Part shown: one piece after another, positions 1 to 8,676 of the stretch | Position numbering within the stretch: the first letter of the stretch is position 1 | How the letters are laid out: each line of letters starts with the position of its first letter | From: Acidobacteriota bacterium | GTDB taxonomy: Bacteria > Acidobacteriota > Blastocatellia > UBA7656 | NCBI GenBank assembly: GCA_016201275.1 | Contig: JACQDB010000114.1 | Location: 1 to 32,110 of the forward strand | Length of the DNA: 32,110 nucleotides | Direction: 5' to 3' | Made by a program: the position numbers and the translations under genes | The notes under the pieces: model-generated | Told to the model about the DNA's origin: nothing | What the model saw: the letters and a program-made list of their open reading frames with translations, nothing else | The model's database searches: none

Positions 1-86
1 GGAGAGCCGAGGCAGTGAGGCCATTCATCTGAATTCCCCCAACGGAGAGCCGAGGCGGTTAAGCCATTCGTCTGAATCCCCCCAAC
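1..86. repeat. Two-copy 43-bp direct repeat at the left edge
   Basis: The block starting GGAGAGCCGAGGC at position 1 recurs at position 44 with only a few changes. Both copies end in a C-rich run followed by AAC, which leads into the hairpins described next. The array may continue to the left of the window. It looks like part of the intergenic repeat cluster, and no coding content is apparent. Confidence 0.75.
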
Positions 87-371
87 GGCAGTTGGGGGAA
101 GATAAAAGTCCAACCTACACACCAAGCAAGCAAAGGTTTTTTTGTAACCCCCCCAACGGCAGTTGGGGGATGGTTAAAGTCCAGCCTTGAGCATCGGGCA
201 AGGTTGGACTTCAAGTATCCCCCGACTACCATCGGGGGGATTTGTTTCTCGTTGGCAGCGTTTCGTAGGTTGGACTTTAACTATCCCCCGATTTCCATCG
301 GGGGGATTAGTTGAGGTTGCACGGCGTTTCGTAGGCTGAACTTTAACTATCCCCCGACGGCAGTCGGGGGG
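78..371. repeat. Cluster of five short REP-like hairpins
   Basis: Five G/C-tipped palindromes sit at about 78-98, 148-169, 219-239, 284-305 and 351-370. The first two have CCCCCAAC/GTTGGGGG arms. The last three have CCCCCGA/TCGGGGG arms around short variable loops. Each is flanked by a shared tail (AAAGTCCAACCT or its reverse complement AGGTTGGACTTT), so units occur in both orientations. This matches the layout of REP/BIME-type elements. No tyrosine transposase (RAYT) gene is visible in the window. The long minus-strand reading frame crossing this region only translates the repeats. Confidence 0.8.
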
Positions 372-420
372 ATTGGCAAGCTCGGTTCGCCTCTGAAAAA
401 TGTACAAAGTCGAGCTTAGT

Positions 421-573
421 ATTTGCGCCATAGGCGCACAGGAGAGTAGCCCGTGGTAGCGCCACGGGAAGGTGAAGGCGGCTGAAAGGTCGCGCTCTGA
501 AGGAACGCCGGAGGCTTGCCGCATCGCCGCTCCTGCACTACGAGCTACTCTCCTGTGCGCCGACGGCGCAAAT
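421..573. repeat. Long inverted repeat with 30-bp arms
   Basis: Positions 421-450 pair with 544-573 with about four mismatches. The left arm starts ATTTGCGCC and the right arm ends GGCGCAAAT. The intervening ~93 bases begin with a second small palindrome (CCCGTGG...CCACGGG at about 451-468). The shape suggests an extended REP-like or MITE-like hairpin. No gene is apparent inside. Confidence 0.7.
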
Positions 574-694
574 ACGGCTGGGTAGTTACCATCCTTCAGC
601 CTTACTTTTTTAGCACTACCCAAAGATTTACCCGTCAGAGCGGGGTGCAATGAAAAGTGAGGCTTGGTTTGACCAACAGTTTTCGTCGGTGCGC

Positions 695-885
695 GTTCCC
701 AGCCCTGAAAGGGTGCCATTCACTAGCCCAGTCCAACGGGCTGGGGACGCACGAGCGAGCAGTTCCCAGCCCTGAAAGGGTGCCATCGTTGATGGCGTGA
801 ATACTGCGCCCTTTCAGGGCTAATTGTGGCACGGGCTTTTCCCTAGTGCGCTGCACTAGGCTAGTGAATTGCGCCCTTTCCGGGC
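695..885. repeat. CCCTGAAAGGG repeat family, four copies in two orientations
   Basis: Two direct copies of a ~24-bp unit (TTCCCAGCCCTGAAAGGGTGCCAT) lie at about 695-719 and 763-786. Two inverted, shorter copies with GCGCCCTTTC cores lie at about 806-820 and 871-885. Between them are small palindromes at about 725-746 (CCCAG...CTGGG) and 842-860 (CCTAGTGC...GCACTAGG). This is intergenic repeat sequence, and no gene was recognised between 1 and 1060. Confidence 0.75.
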
Positions 886-1060
886 GGCGAACAGGAAATT
901 TCTTTGTGCTGGCGTCTCACTGTTACTTGCACCTGGCCAGAGCGTAAGCTGTTGGCGGTGATTTGATTTTATGCGCTCAATCCTGCATTCTACATCTTGC
1001 AGGCCGTAATGATTTTCCTCACCTTAGCCTTCAACATATTTTTTTAACAGTTGATTCATA

Positions 1061-2437
1061 ATGATGCTTCGCCATTTTTTTTATCCTTCACTTTCTTCCT
1101 CACCTAGTATCGCCGGACACCGGACACCGGACACTGGACACCAGACTTCGCAAAGCGGTTTCTGGACGTTCTGCACCATTTTTGTGTTGGCGATGTTGAC
1201 GCTCGCCTGCACGGCGCAATCGAAAGATTTTCAGTCGTCGGAATTGAAGCGCGACAAGCAGCCGCTATCTGAACCGCGACAGTTGTTGTCGGCAAAAGAG
1301 AATGTGGCAACACTGGCGGCGCTGGAAACCTACAAAGCGGCGCTGCGCTCGCGGGGCGAGTTGCTGGAAAATCAAGGCATCTTGATTGAATCGCTGGACG
1401 GCAATCAAACCCTGGCGTCGCACAATGCCGATAATGCTTTCAATCCGGCGTCGGTGATGAAGTTGGCGACTTCCTTCGCGGCGCTCGAAAAATTCTCTCC
1501 CGCCTATCGCTTTCGCACCAACTTTCTGGCCGCTGGCACGATTGATAAAACGACGCGCAAACTCACAGGCGATCTGGTCGTAGAAGGCAACGGCGACCCG
1601 ATGTTTGCGCGCAGCGATGCCGAAGAAGTGGCCAAAACGCTGATCGCTTCCGGCATTACTCAAGTAAGCGGTTCGTTACGTATTGCCGGTCGCTTTTATT
1701 TTTTTGCCAAAGGCTATAAACGCAACCTGTCGCCGGAAACGTCGGCGGCGAAATTGCGTGATGCCTTGCAACACGCAGGGCTTCGCATACAGGGAGCGAC
1801 CGTGAAAGGGGCGGTCAGTGGCACGCCCGTGGCGGCGCATTATTCCGACACCTTGACCAATCTCTTGCTCTATCAAAACGCCCACAGCAGCAATGCCATT
1901 GCCGAAGTGATAGGCGAGTCGTTGGGCGGCGCTGCCGAGATACAGGATTTTCTGATGCGGCGACTTGATTTGAAAGACGGTGATTTGTACATAGGGCATC
2001 CTTCGGGTCTGGAGTTCAATCGCATCACGCCGCGTGTGGCGTTGAAGATTCTGCGCTCGTTGATTGCCACGCTTAATAACTATTCGCTCAAGCCTGAAGA
2101 TGTGATGCCGGTTGCCGGGGTGGATTCGGGAACCTTGCTGGGGCGCTTCACCGATGACGCCATCAAAGGCGCGGTGATTGCCAAAACCGGCACGCTGTTT
2201 TCTACCGACAGAGGCGTCAGCACACTGGTCGGATTAGCGTTTACCAAAACGCACGGCACCCTGTTGTTTGCGGTCTTCAATACCGATGGGCGAGTTCATG
2301 CGTATCGCCATTTGCAGGATGATTTTATTGAGCAGGTGATTAGTGAAGTGGGCGGCGCGGCGCGGCTGGTGCGCCGTGAAGATGCGTTGTTTGAACGCCC
2401 TTCGGGGGCTATCGTGCAGGCACTCGACAAAAAATGA
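1061..2437 (+). CDS. dacB: D-alanyl-D-alanine carboxypeptidase/endopeptidase, PBP4 (peptidase S13) family
   Basis: This periplasmic enzyme trims or cleaves peptidoglycan peptides. All three active-site motifs of the family are visible in order: SxxK in NPASVMKLATS (near residue 130), SxN in HSSNAIAE (near residue 273) and KTG in IAKTGTL (near residue 375). The length (458 codons) is close to that of family members. The N-terminus is odd: about 18 residues, then a stretch encoded by a tandem heptamer array (1114-1148), and only then a hydrophobic segment ending in LTLAC, a possible lipobox near residue 50. No clear Shine-Dalgarno precedes the ATG, so the true start could lie downstream, for example at a GTG or ATG just before the hydrophobic segment. 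The function is secure and the start is not. Confidence 0.9.
   Translation: MMLRHFFYPSLSSSPSIAGHRTPDTGHQTSQSGFWTFCTIFVLAMLTLACTAQSKDFQSSELKRDKQPLSEPRQLLSAKENVATLAALETYKAALRSRGELLENQGILIESLDGNQTLASHNADNAFNPASVMKLATSFAALEKFSPAYRFRTNFLAAGTIDKTTRKLTGDLVVEGNGDPMFARSDAEEVAKTLIASGITQVSGSLRIAGRFYFFAKGYKRNLSPETSAAKLRDALQHAGLRIQGATVKGAVSGTPVAAHYSDTLTNLLLYQNAHSSNAIAEVIGESLGGAAEIQDFLMRRLDLKDGDLYIGHPSGLEFNRITPRVALKILRSLIATLNNYSLKPEDVMPVAGVDSGTLLGRFTDDAIKGAVIAKTGTLFSTDRGVSTLVGLAFTKTHGTLLFAVFNTDGRVHAYRHLQDDFIEQVISEVGGAARLVRREDALFERPSGAIVQALDKK
1114..1148. repeat. Tandem heptamer array inside the dacB N-terminus
   Basis: Five consecutive 7-base units read CGGACAC, CGGACAC, CGGACAC, TGGACAC, CAGACTT. The array lies within the annotated dacB frame, before the signal-peptide-like segment. 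It is one of several 7/8-base arrays in this window. No inverted partner was seen nearby. Confidence 0.85.
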
Positions 2438-2678
2438 AGAAGGGTTAGGCGCGACCTCTCTATAGAAGTGAAGCGCCAGAATTTCTCTAGTTGAACTTTA
2501 TTGGTTTAGCACGACCGGCGTTGCCACGGACAAGGGTTGATAGCGGTAACAAAAGGCGGTGAGCTAATTGTGCGTTGATGATAAGCATCGTGCTGCATGA
2601 TCGGGCTGTTTAAGAGTGATGCGCTCATGTTATGGTGTCAGCGGTTGTTCCCGATTCTTCGATGATGCGAGGTGCAGA

Positions 2679-3044
2679 ATGAAAAAGTGTTTACCGTTGA
2701 TGAGCCTGTTGTTGGCGCTCAGTTGTGTGATGATGACGTTGGCACATCAACGCACGGGGGGCTATAAAGAAGCGGCGAACGACGATCCTGAAGTCGTCGC
2801 GGCGGCGGAGTTTGCGGTAGCTGAACAGGGGCGAACCCAAGAGGCTGCCATCACGCTGGTGAGCGTTGAGCAGGCCGAGACGCAAGTGGTCGCCGGAATC
2901 AATTACCGACTATGTTTGAAGATCGCAGTTGATGACGAAACCAAGGACGTAAAAGTGGTGGTGTATCGCAATCTGCAAAAAGCTTATTCGCTCACCAGTT
3001 GGGCAGAAGAGTCTTGTGGATCAGGGCAAACCGCTTCACATTGA
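2679..3044 (+). CDS. Secreted cystatin-like cysteine protease inhibitor (121 aa)
   Basis: The mature part carries the cystatin (family I25) hallmarks in order. A GG pair lies near the start of the domain (residues 27-28), followed by a helix with the DPEVVAAAEFAV pattern (36-47). The inhibitory-loop motif QVVAG (the family QxVxG) is at 69-73 and continues as INYRL, and a C-terminal YSLTSW (103-108) replaces the usual PW hairpin. The first ~22 residues (MKKC, then a hydrophobic run) look like a signal peptide, so the product is probably exported. The ATG at 2679 was chosen over the in-frame ATG at 2616 because GAGGTG lies at 2669-2674 and the signal peptide starts there. A hairpin terminator follows directly. 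In animals and plants the family blocks papain-like proteases, and the bacterial target is unknown. Confidence 0.8.
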   Translation: MKKCLPLMSLLLALSCVMMTLAHQRTGGYKEAANDDPEVVAAAEFAVAEQGRTQEAAITLVSVEQAETQVVAGINYRLCLKIAVDDETKDVKVVVYRNLQKAYSLTSWAEESCGSGQTASH

Positions 3045-3051
3045 GCCAGCC

Positions 3052-3094
3052 AAGCGGCCAAGAGATGAATAAGAAATCTCTTGGCCGCTTTTGT
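3052..3094 (+). terminator. Hairpin terminator after the cystatin-like gene
   Basis: A perfect 15-bp stem pairs 3052-3066 (AAGCGGCCAAGAGAT) with 3076-3090 across a 9-base loop. It is followed by TTGTT and starts 8 bases after the stop codon. The T-tract is short, so it could be a moderate intrinsic terminator or only an mRNA-stabilising stem. Confidence 0.6.
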
Positions 3095-3225
3095 TGATGA
3101 AGAAATATTGGCTCTCCCATATCTTCCGTACAGGGCATCAACCTATTGCGTTGTACATCGCAGTGGCATACAACATTTAGAGCGCCTTCACGCCTAAAGA
3201 CCAGCGCGCCGAAATATTAGCTACA

Positions 3226-3375
3226 GCGGCGCTTGAGGAATTGGCTCAAGCGCCGCAACCGCAATTGAATTCACGATCAATAAACTCCAGACCGAGCCAG
3301 TGCCTTGCACTCTGTGCGATGACTTGAGAGGCGGTCTGAGACCGCTAGAATTTGCGGTCTCAGACCGCCTCTCAA
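3226..3375. repeat. Two perfect intergenic hairpins
   Basis: The first hairpin has an 11-bp perfect stem at 3226-3236 / 3246-3256 (GCGGCGCTTGA arm). The second has a 22-bp perfect stem at 3324-3345 / 3354-3375 with an 8-base loop. Its arms themselves contain the near-palindrome GCGGTCTGAGACCGC. Neither has a T-tract. They occupy the ~430-base gap between the cystatin gene and the convergent heme-protein gene, where no gene is apparent. Confidence 0.7.
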
Positions 3376-3434
3376 CCAGATGTTGTGGGCGTGGGCAAAT
3401 GCAATTCGCTACGATGTTTTCTTACTCTCTAAAT

Positions 3435-3494
3435 TTCACAACCAAGACATAGAGATTACACAGGGTTGCTTATGCTCTATGCCTCGGTTGTGAA
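3435..3494. repeat. Inverted repeat at the 3' end of the heme-protein gene
   Basis: Positions 3435-3454 (TTCACAACC...TAGAG) pair with 3475-3494 over 20 bp with two mismatches and a 20-base loop. It ends 30 bases beyond the stop codon of the minus-strand gene at 3524. It may act as a transcript end signal for that gene, but there is no clear T-tract. Confidence 0.5.
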
Positions 3495-3523
3495 GCTTCA
3501 GCAAGCGTCAATGGCGTCGTCGG

Positions 3524-4939
3524 CTATTGTTTATTTTCGTTGGGCGGCGCGTTGTTGGGGGTCGCCGGTTTAGCGACAGGTTTTGTTGGCGCTTGCACCA
3601 AGCCCAAAAGAAAACTGAAATCGGCAGGCTGGTTGCCAAACGTCGTTGTCGCAAAAGCGTGACAGTCCATGCAACTGGCGCTGGCCTGATTGTAGGTTTC
3701 CATAGTGGTGTTGGCGAGCATCTTCGGAAACTTGAAATTGAACGCCTCCCATTGCGTGCCGACTAATTCATAATCTGCCCACACGGTTCCGGCCACGCCT
3801 TGCAGGGTTTGCCATTTCTTGTTGGTGGCCTGGGTTTCCGGATAGATGTCCGAGGCTCTGACCACCTGTGTGCCGTAACGCTTATCGCCGAATTTATAGG
3901 CGTACTTCGCGGCATAAGGCGCAGTCGCTGCCCATCTGTAGGTCTGCTGTTTTTTAATCAAACTCGGTGGATCATTGAGCGGGCAACTGGTGCAGTCTCG
4001 GTTGAAGAACGACGAGTTGGTATAAGGGTCGTACTGGCCTACATCATTGTTCAACTGCTCGAAGGTTGACCATATCCATTTAGCGAAGTTTTTGGTCTTG
4101 GTGATGATGTGCAAACCCACCAGCCCAACGGTGACATTTTGAATGAACAGCGGCTTGTGGTTTTCGGTGAATTGGCGTTCGATGTAAATGGTCGCCTTGC
4201 GGGTGTAGAACTTGGTTGGGTCGTCGCCTTTGCTGGTATCGAGTATGCGCCAGGCAGCTTTGATTTCGATGGAGTTTTCCGGCATCGTCGGATTAGGCGG
4301 AAAATTAATCTGGTTCTTCGGATTGCTGAAAAACTTTTTCTGCCCGTGATAGGTATTCAACTTGTTGCTTTTCACATACTGTTCTTCGACCGGGTTGACG
4401 CGCACTTCATAGACCACGAAGTTGAGATTTTTATCAACCAGCGGATAGCCTGTGGCCTCCAGAAATTCCAGGTTGCCGCCTTTGAAGTGGACATTTTTGG
4501 CTGACAACCGCAAGACCTTTGCGCCTTTCGAGTGGGTCTTGGCCTGTAAACTTTCCAACTCTTTATCTGGGGCGCGGTATAAATCCAAGGCATCAATGAA
4601 CGTCTCCCAGAGGCGCGGTCGGTTATCGAGCGGGTTTTGAGGTGGCGGCGCGTCGGGATTGGCCGGGCAATTCAAAGCGACAAAAGATTGCCACGAAAAA
4701 GAGTCGAAATCGCCCTGATTTTTCGGGTCGGTGCTGCCGCCTTCACCATATCCGGCCAGCGTCTTGACATCGCTTGGCAAGGCCGGGCAAGGGCTTGGCG
4801 ATGAGGGTGCAGGGGGTTCATCTGTAGTTGACGGAATGTTTGCCTGCGTGACGCGGCTGCCGATGTAAGGAAGCACAGTGGCAAACAAAGCGATGAAGGC
4901 AAACGGCAAAAGGCGTTGACGGATTTTTCGCTGCCTCAT
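3524..4939 (-). CDS. Exported protein with a single c-type heme motif (cytochrome c-like, 471 aa)
   Basis: One CxxCH heme-attachment site (CMDCH) is present at residues 423-427, about 45 residues from the C-terminus. It is followed by a Pro/Ala/Lys/Asn-rich tail. A second CxxC (CTSC) further upstream lacks the His. The N-terminus is a basic segment plus a hydrophobic run typical of a signal peptide, consistent with heme attachment outside the membrane, followed by a Pro/Ser-rich linker. The start is set at 4939 because AAGGAG lies just upstream (complement of 4945-4950). The in-frame ATG at 4981 would add 14 residues before it. The large central region, with motifs such as FSWQSFVALN and VWADYELVGTQWE, was not recognised as a named family. 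A redox role is likely from the heme site, but the substrate is unknown. Confidence 0.7.
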   Translation of the reverse strand: MRQRKIRQRLLPFAFIALFATVLPYIGSRVTQANIPSTTDEPPAPSSPSPCPALPSDVKTLAGYGEGGSTDPKNQGDFDSFSWQSFVALNCPANPDAPPPQNPLDNRPRLWETFIDALDLYRAPDKELESLQAKTHSKGAKVLRLSAKNVHFKGGNLEFLEATGYPLVDKNLNFVVYEVRVNPVEEQYVKSNKLNTYHGQKKFFSNPKNQINFPPNPTMPENSIEIKAAWRILDTSKGDDPTKFYTRKATIYIERQFTENHKPLFIQNVTVGLVGLHIITKTKNFAKWIWSTFEQLNNDVGQYDPYTNSSFFNRDCTSCPLNDPPSLIKKQQTYRWAATAPYAAKYAYKFGDKRYGTQVVRASDIYPETQATNKKWQTLQGVAGTVWADYELVGTQWEAFNFKFPKMLANTTMETYNQASASCMDCHAFATTTFGNQPADFSFLLGLVQAPTKPVAKPATPNNAPPNENKQ

Positions 4940-5260
4940 GATTTCTCCTTTTCGGGCAAAACCCGATACTGGTTTCGACATCGTTCAACGGGCTGCGTGA
5001 ACGACAGGGGTGAGTGATGGTTTCCGAAGCGGCGAAAGAAAATCCGCGCGTTCGGATTGCTTCATCCGAATCCCGGCGATGGTTCGTTAGCGGATAGATA
5101 AAAAGAATTTGAACGACAAAATCACCTGCACTGCAACAACCAAGGTGACGAAGTGTGAATCTTTTCTGCTGCAATAAAATGTGAAGCCACAGCTTACCCA
5201 AGCAAACAGCAATTCACAAGGGTTGATGAAACGAAAAGGACTGCCGACCAAAAGCTGATC
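4940..5260. other. Intergenic gap upstream of the heme-protein gene, no feature recognised
   Basis: This ~320-base stretch lies between two minus-strand genes. A ribosome binding site for the gene to its left is at 4945-4950. No convincing gene, RNA, terminator or repeat was recognised. Overlapping short frames have no recognisable protein character. Confidence 0.5.
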
Positions 5261-7342
5261 TTATACGCCTTTACCCTGACCAATGGGATTGAGCAGTTGA
5301 GCAAGTGCGACCAGCAGTTCCTGCGCTTCTATGGGTTTGCCGAGGAACAACTGAAAGCCCGCCGCCAGCGCCCGCTCACGCTCTTCGACCTGCGCGAAGC
5401 CGGTCAACGCAATTGCCGGAATCAGTTTGCCGGAGGCCGCTTCCCATTGCCGCACTTTGTCTATCAAACTGTAGCCATCTTCTTCGGGCATCCCTAAATC
5501 ACAAATCATCACGTCCGGTGACCAGATCGCCAGAATATCCAGCGCTTCTTTGGCAGAACTCGCCGTCCGTACCTGTATGCCATATTGATGCAACACACCG
5601 CTCACCATCTCCCGCGTGTTTGCGTCATCGTCAACCGCCAGCACCTTGCGTCCGTTGAGCGCCTCTGCATCCAGATTGTTTTGCGGCGAAAGGTTGAGGT
5701 CGAGGGCATTGCCATTTGCCGCAGATGATTTGACGGTCGCCGTTGGCAGCGGCAGGCGGACGACAAAGCGCGCTCCTGCGCCATCCCCATCGCTGAAAGC
5801 CGTGATGGTTCCGCCGTGCGCTTCTACGAGGTGGCGCGCAATAGAAAGTCCCAGCCCCAGACCGCCATGTTTTCTGGTGCTGGTCGAATCGGCCTGTTGA
5901 AAACGGTCAAAGATATAGGGCAGAAAATCGCCCGCAATGCCGCTGCCCGTATCGCTGACGCTGATCTGCGCCTGCGCCTCTCGATATTCGAGATTGACCT
6001 CTATATGGCCGTGTTCAGGGGTGAATTTGACAGCATTGGACAGTAAATTTAAGATCACCTGTTGCAGTCGTTGGGCATCGCCATGAAATTCACCGATGGC
6101 GGGAGGCAGATTCATTTGCAGGGTGATACCTTTGGCAGCAATTGCCGGACGCATGGCTTCCACGGTCATCTGAATAAGCGCTTCCAGATTCACGGGCTGC
6201 ATCTCCAGATGTAGTTTCCCGGAAGCGATGCGCGACACATCGAGCAAATCTTCAATCAGTTGCGCCTGCGCCTTGGTGTTGCGCTCGATGGCCTCCAGAG
6301 CGCGGCTGACCATCTCTGCATCAAGGTCACCTTTGCCCAGGAGAGTTGCCCAGCCCAGCACCGCATTCAAAGGCGTGCGAAGTTCGTGTGACACGGTTGC
6401 CAGAAATTCATCTTTCAGGCGATTAGCTTTTTCGGCCTGCGCACGGGCTTCGGCTTCCGCCGCCAGGCGCTGGCGCTCGATATGATTCAATTTCGACGCA
6501 TTGAACCAGATGAGAAAGGTAAAGAGGGCAATTGCCATCACCGCCATCAGCGATGATCCAAAGCCCAAGTCATAATATCCTGCCTGTTGACCGAGCAGGC
6601 GCAGCCAGTTTAACAGAAACGGCACCAGCATAGCGGGAATCAACAACCGGCGAGCGATGATGCCGCCGGCGTGGGCGCTGCTGATTGCCGCAACAATCCC
6701 TTGCTGCGGATGCGAAGAAAGCAAGGCCAGACTTAAGGCAAAAAACGCAAGGGTGGTATGAAACGCGATGCCGGTATATTTCGCTATGCCGTAAAGCGCC
6801 TCTACCTGATAGGCATAGCCGATCAGCGTAAGCAGGGCAATTAAGCCCATCAGTGCCGATAAACTTTGCGCCAGCGCCTTGCGCTGGCCTGAGTAGAAGA
6901 GCAGCAGGGCAATACCGCAGAGCGTAAAACTCGCGCTGGCATTCGGCCCCATGCGCCCCGGGCTGGTGGTTGCCAGAGCGCCGGGCAACTCGGTAAACAG
7001 CAATTCATCAATGCCCAGGTTCCAGCCGATCAGATGTTCGCTCAAGGTCAATGCGCCGATCAGGAGAACCAGTGTTGCCAGTAATTGCCCTACACGGCGC
7101 AACCGCGGACCTAGAGTTTCCCTGCACAACAAACCCGATGACGCGCCTGCGAACGTGAGGCCCAGCGCGGTATTCGCCTTCATGGTGATGTCCCCATAAA
7201 GGGCTTTAAAACTTTCGATGGCAAACAGCCAGCCGGCCAGTACCAGCGCGCCAACCAGCAGCACAAAAATGCTCAGGGCAAGCGCGAGTCGTTCTGCGTT
7301 AGCGACAAACCGACCGTTAAATTGAATGACGAAGTCCGACAT
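5261..7342 (-). CDS. Membrane-bound hybrid sensor histidine kinase with C-terminal receiver
   Basis: Numbering is from the ATG at 7342. Eight hydrophobic segments span residues ~18-280 and form an integral membrane input domain of unrecognised type. A short coiled-coil-like stretch rich in Ala/Glu/Arg follows (~288-308). The HisKA domain carries the phospho-acceptor His in VSHELRTP (H319). The ATPase domain shows the N box ([11 protein letters not shown], ~431-441), G1 (DTGSGIA) and G2 ([10 protein letters not shown]). The receiver starts at VLAVDDD (~567), with the phospho-acceptor Asp in CDLGMP (D615) and the conserved Lys in LGKP. The start at 7342 is preferred over an in-frame TTG at 7354 because TGAGG lies 8 bases upstream. 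No partner response regulator or output gene is adjacent, so the phosphorelay target is elsewhere. Confidence 0.93.
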   Translation of the reverse strand: MSDFVIQFNGRFVANAERLALALSIFVLLVGALVLAGWLFAIESFKALYGDITMKANTALGLTFAGASSGLLCRETLGPRLRRVGQLLATLVLLIGALTLSEHLIGWNLGIDELLFTELPGALATTSPGRMGPNASASFTLCGIALLLFYSGQRKALAQSLSALMGLIALLTLIGYAYQVEALYGIAKYTGIAFHTTLAFFALSLALLSSHPQQGIVAAISSAHAGGIIARRLLIPAMLVPFLLNWLRLLGQQAGYYDLGFGSSLMAVMAIALFTFLIWFNASKLNHIERQRLAAEAEARAQAEKANRLKDEFLATVSHELRTPLNAVLGWATLLGKGDLDAEMVSRALEAIERNTKAQAQLIEDLLDVSRIASGKLHLEMQPVNLEALIQMTVEAMRPAIAAKGITLQMNLPPAIGEFHGDAQRLQQVILNLLSNAVKFTPEHGHIEVNLEYREAQAQISVSDTGSGIAGDFLPYIFDRFQQADSTSTRKHGGLGLGLSIARHLVEAHGGTITAFSDGDGAGARFVVRLPLPTATVKSSAANGNALDLNLSPQNNLDAEALNGRKVLAVDDDANTREMVSGVLHQYGIQVRTASSAKEALDILAIWSPDVMICDLGMPEEDGYSLIDKVRQWEAASGKLIPAIALTGFAQVEERERALAAGFQLFLGKPIEAQELLVALAQLLNPIGQGKGV

Positions 7343-7679
7343 CCGCAGCCTCAATTGATGAACGACTTGACAGATTTCAGGGGAATGCGTACAGGTAATT
7401 CAGGCAAAGCAACATGAAACCGAGATAAACTTATGAAGCTTGTGAAAGGTTAATTTAGCAATTTCTTCTGCACATATCAAAGCCGATTCCCAGCCCCTTC
7501 GTTGCCACTATTCAGAAAAGGTGAGGCGCATGCTGAAGTAGAAATGGAAGGAATCGCCGGCCTCGGAGAATTTTCAATCGCCAATGGCCTCAGCGTCGAA
7601 AACGCCTTCCCGATAGGTGGGCGGTGATGGTACATTTTCCGGTTATCATTTCAGCTCAAGAGGAAGAACAGCTAGACCT
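7343..7679. other. Divergent intergenic region, no feature recognised
   Basis: These ~340 bases separate the minus-strand histidine kinase from the plus-strand DHH gene, so both promoters should lie here. No strong -35/-10 pair, operator or structured RNA was recognised. A 27-codon frame near 7543 has no recognisable features. Confidence 0.4.
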
Positions 7680-8636
7680 ATGAAGTTCAGAATTCTGCAT
7701 CACGATCATTGTTTCGATGGCTTTGCTTCGGCGGCGGTGTTTGCGCGCTTTTTAAAAGAGCAGTTGCTGCCTGATGCCGAAATTGGTTTCCGGGGCTTGT
7801 CCCATCAGCCGAATCAGAAAGTCATCGAAGCGGAAAATTTCGACGGCGACCAGAATGCCATAGTGGATTTCAAGTACAGTCCTTCGGAGCGTTTGACCTG
7901 GTGGTTCGATCATCATCAGAGCGCCTTTTTATCGCCCGAAGACGAGCGCCATTATTTCGATCATCCGTGGCCGACGAAATTTTATAATCCCGAATACAAA
8001 TCCTGCACCAAATTTATCGCCGATACCTTGAGCGAAAAATACGGCTTTGACCAGAGCCGCCTCAGCGAGTTAATCAAATGGGCCGACATCATAGACGGCG
8101 CGCAATACGAGACCCCGAAAGTCGCGGTGGAATTGCAGGAACCGGCTTTGAAATTAATGATGGTCATCGAAGCCAGCCACAACGACGCCCTGATGCTGAA
8201 GATTATTCAGGCGATGCAGGATCAACCGCTGGCCGACATCGTTGCCGACGCCGATTTTCAAAACGAGTTTCAACCGCTGCTGGCGCGTCATCAACAGATG
8301 CTGGATTTGATACGGCAGGCAGCGCACTCGGAACGCGGCGTCGTCTATTTCGATTTGAGTCAGCACAACGCTGTCGGCTACAGCAAATTCATTCCCTATT
8401 ATCTGTTTCCCGAATGCGTCTATTCGGTGAGTTTGAGTTTGACGCCGACGCGCTCGAAAGTTTCCGTAGGCTACAATCCGTGGAGCGGCAAACCGCGCCG
8501 TCATAATCTGGCTTCGATTTGCGAACGCTACAACGGCGGCGGTCACGCCGTGGTTGGCGCGATTTCTTATCGCACCGATGAACTGGAGCGAGCGCGACAA
8601 ACTGCCGAAGCCATCGCCGAAGAATTGCGCTCATAA
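7680..8636 (+). CDS. DHH/DHHA1-domain phosphoesterase (318 aa)
   Basis: The N-terminal half shows the DHH-family metal-binding pattern: HHDHCFDG (D9 and D13), VDF (D63) and FDHHQS (D77-H78-H79). The C-terminal half ends with NGGGHAVVGA (GGGH at 286-289), the substrate-binding signature of DHHA1 domains. Known relatives hydrolyse phosphodiester bonds in nanoRNA, pAp or cyclic dinucleotides, but sequence alone does not pick the substrate. The ATG at 7680 was chosen over the in-frame ATG at 7617 because the conserved domain starts within a few residues of it and a purine-rich AGAGGAAG lies upstream. A heptamer array and a VOC gene follow closely, suggesting possible cotranscription. Confidence 0.85.
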   Translation: MKFRILHHDHCFDGFASAAVFARFLKEQLLPDAEIGFRGLSHQPNQKVIEAENFDGDQNAIVDFKYSPSERLTWWFDHHQSAFLSPEDERHYFDHPWPTKFYNPEYKSCTKFIADTLSEKYGFDQSRLSELIKWADIIDGAQYETPKVAVELQEPALKLMMVIEASHNDALMLKIIQAMQDQPLADIVADADFQNEFQPLLARHQQMLDLIRQAAHSERGVVYFDLSQHNAVGYSKFIPYYLFPECVYSVSLSLTPTRSKVSVGYNPWSGKPRRHNLASICERYNGGGHAVVGAISYRTDELERARQTAEAIAEELRS

Positions 8637-8640
8637 AAAC

Positions 8641-8668
8641 CGTGAGTCGTGAATAACGAATAGGGAAC
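8641..8668. repeat. Degenerate tandem heptamer array between DHH and VOC genes
   Basis: Four 7-base units, CGTGAGT, CGTGAAT, AACGAAT and AGGGAAC, fill almost the entire 40-base gap between two genes. The array occupies the leader of the VOC gene just before its start. The match to a 7-base period is imperfect. Confidence 0.6.
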
Positions 8669-8676
8669 AGTGCCTC

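Noticed and set aside
78-371. Possible CRISPR array
   Set aside because: The units are palindromes in both orientations with uneven spacing and related flanks, not identical direct repeats with unique spacers, and no cas gene is present.
174-719. 181-codon minus-strand reading frame with repeated NPPD-G-RGIVKVQP segments
   Set aside because: The repeats in the protein are just the translation of the intergenic hairpin units; there is no start signal and no family resemblance.
3180-3310. Possible decayed coding segment in the gap after the cystatin gene
   Set aside because: One frame gives a helical-looking peptide but it is preceded by a stop, has no start site and is explained by a hairpin.
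4818-5201. 127-codon minus-strand frame upstream of the heme protein
   Set aside because: It overlaps the start of the better-supported heme-protein gene and has no recognisable character.
7543-7626. 27-codon frame upstream of the DHH gene
   Set aside because: No ribosome binding site of note and nothing to distinguish it from chance.
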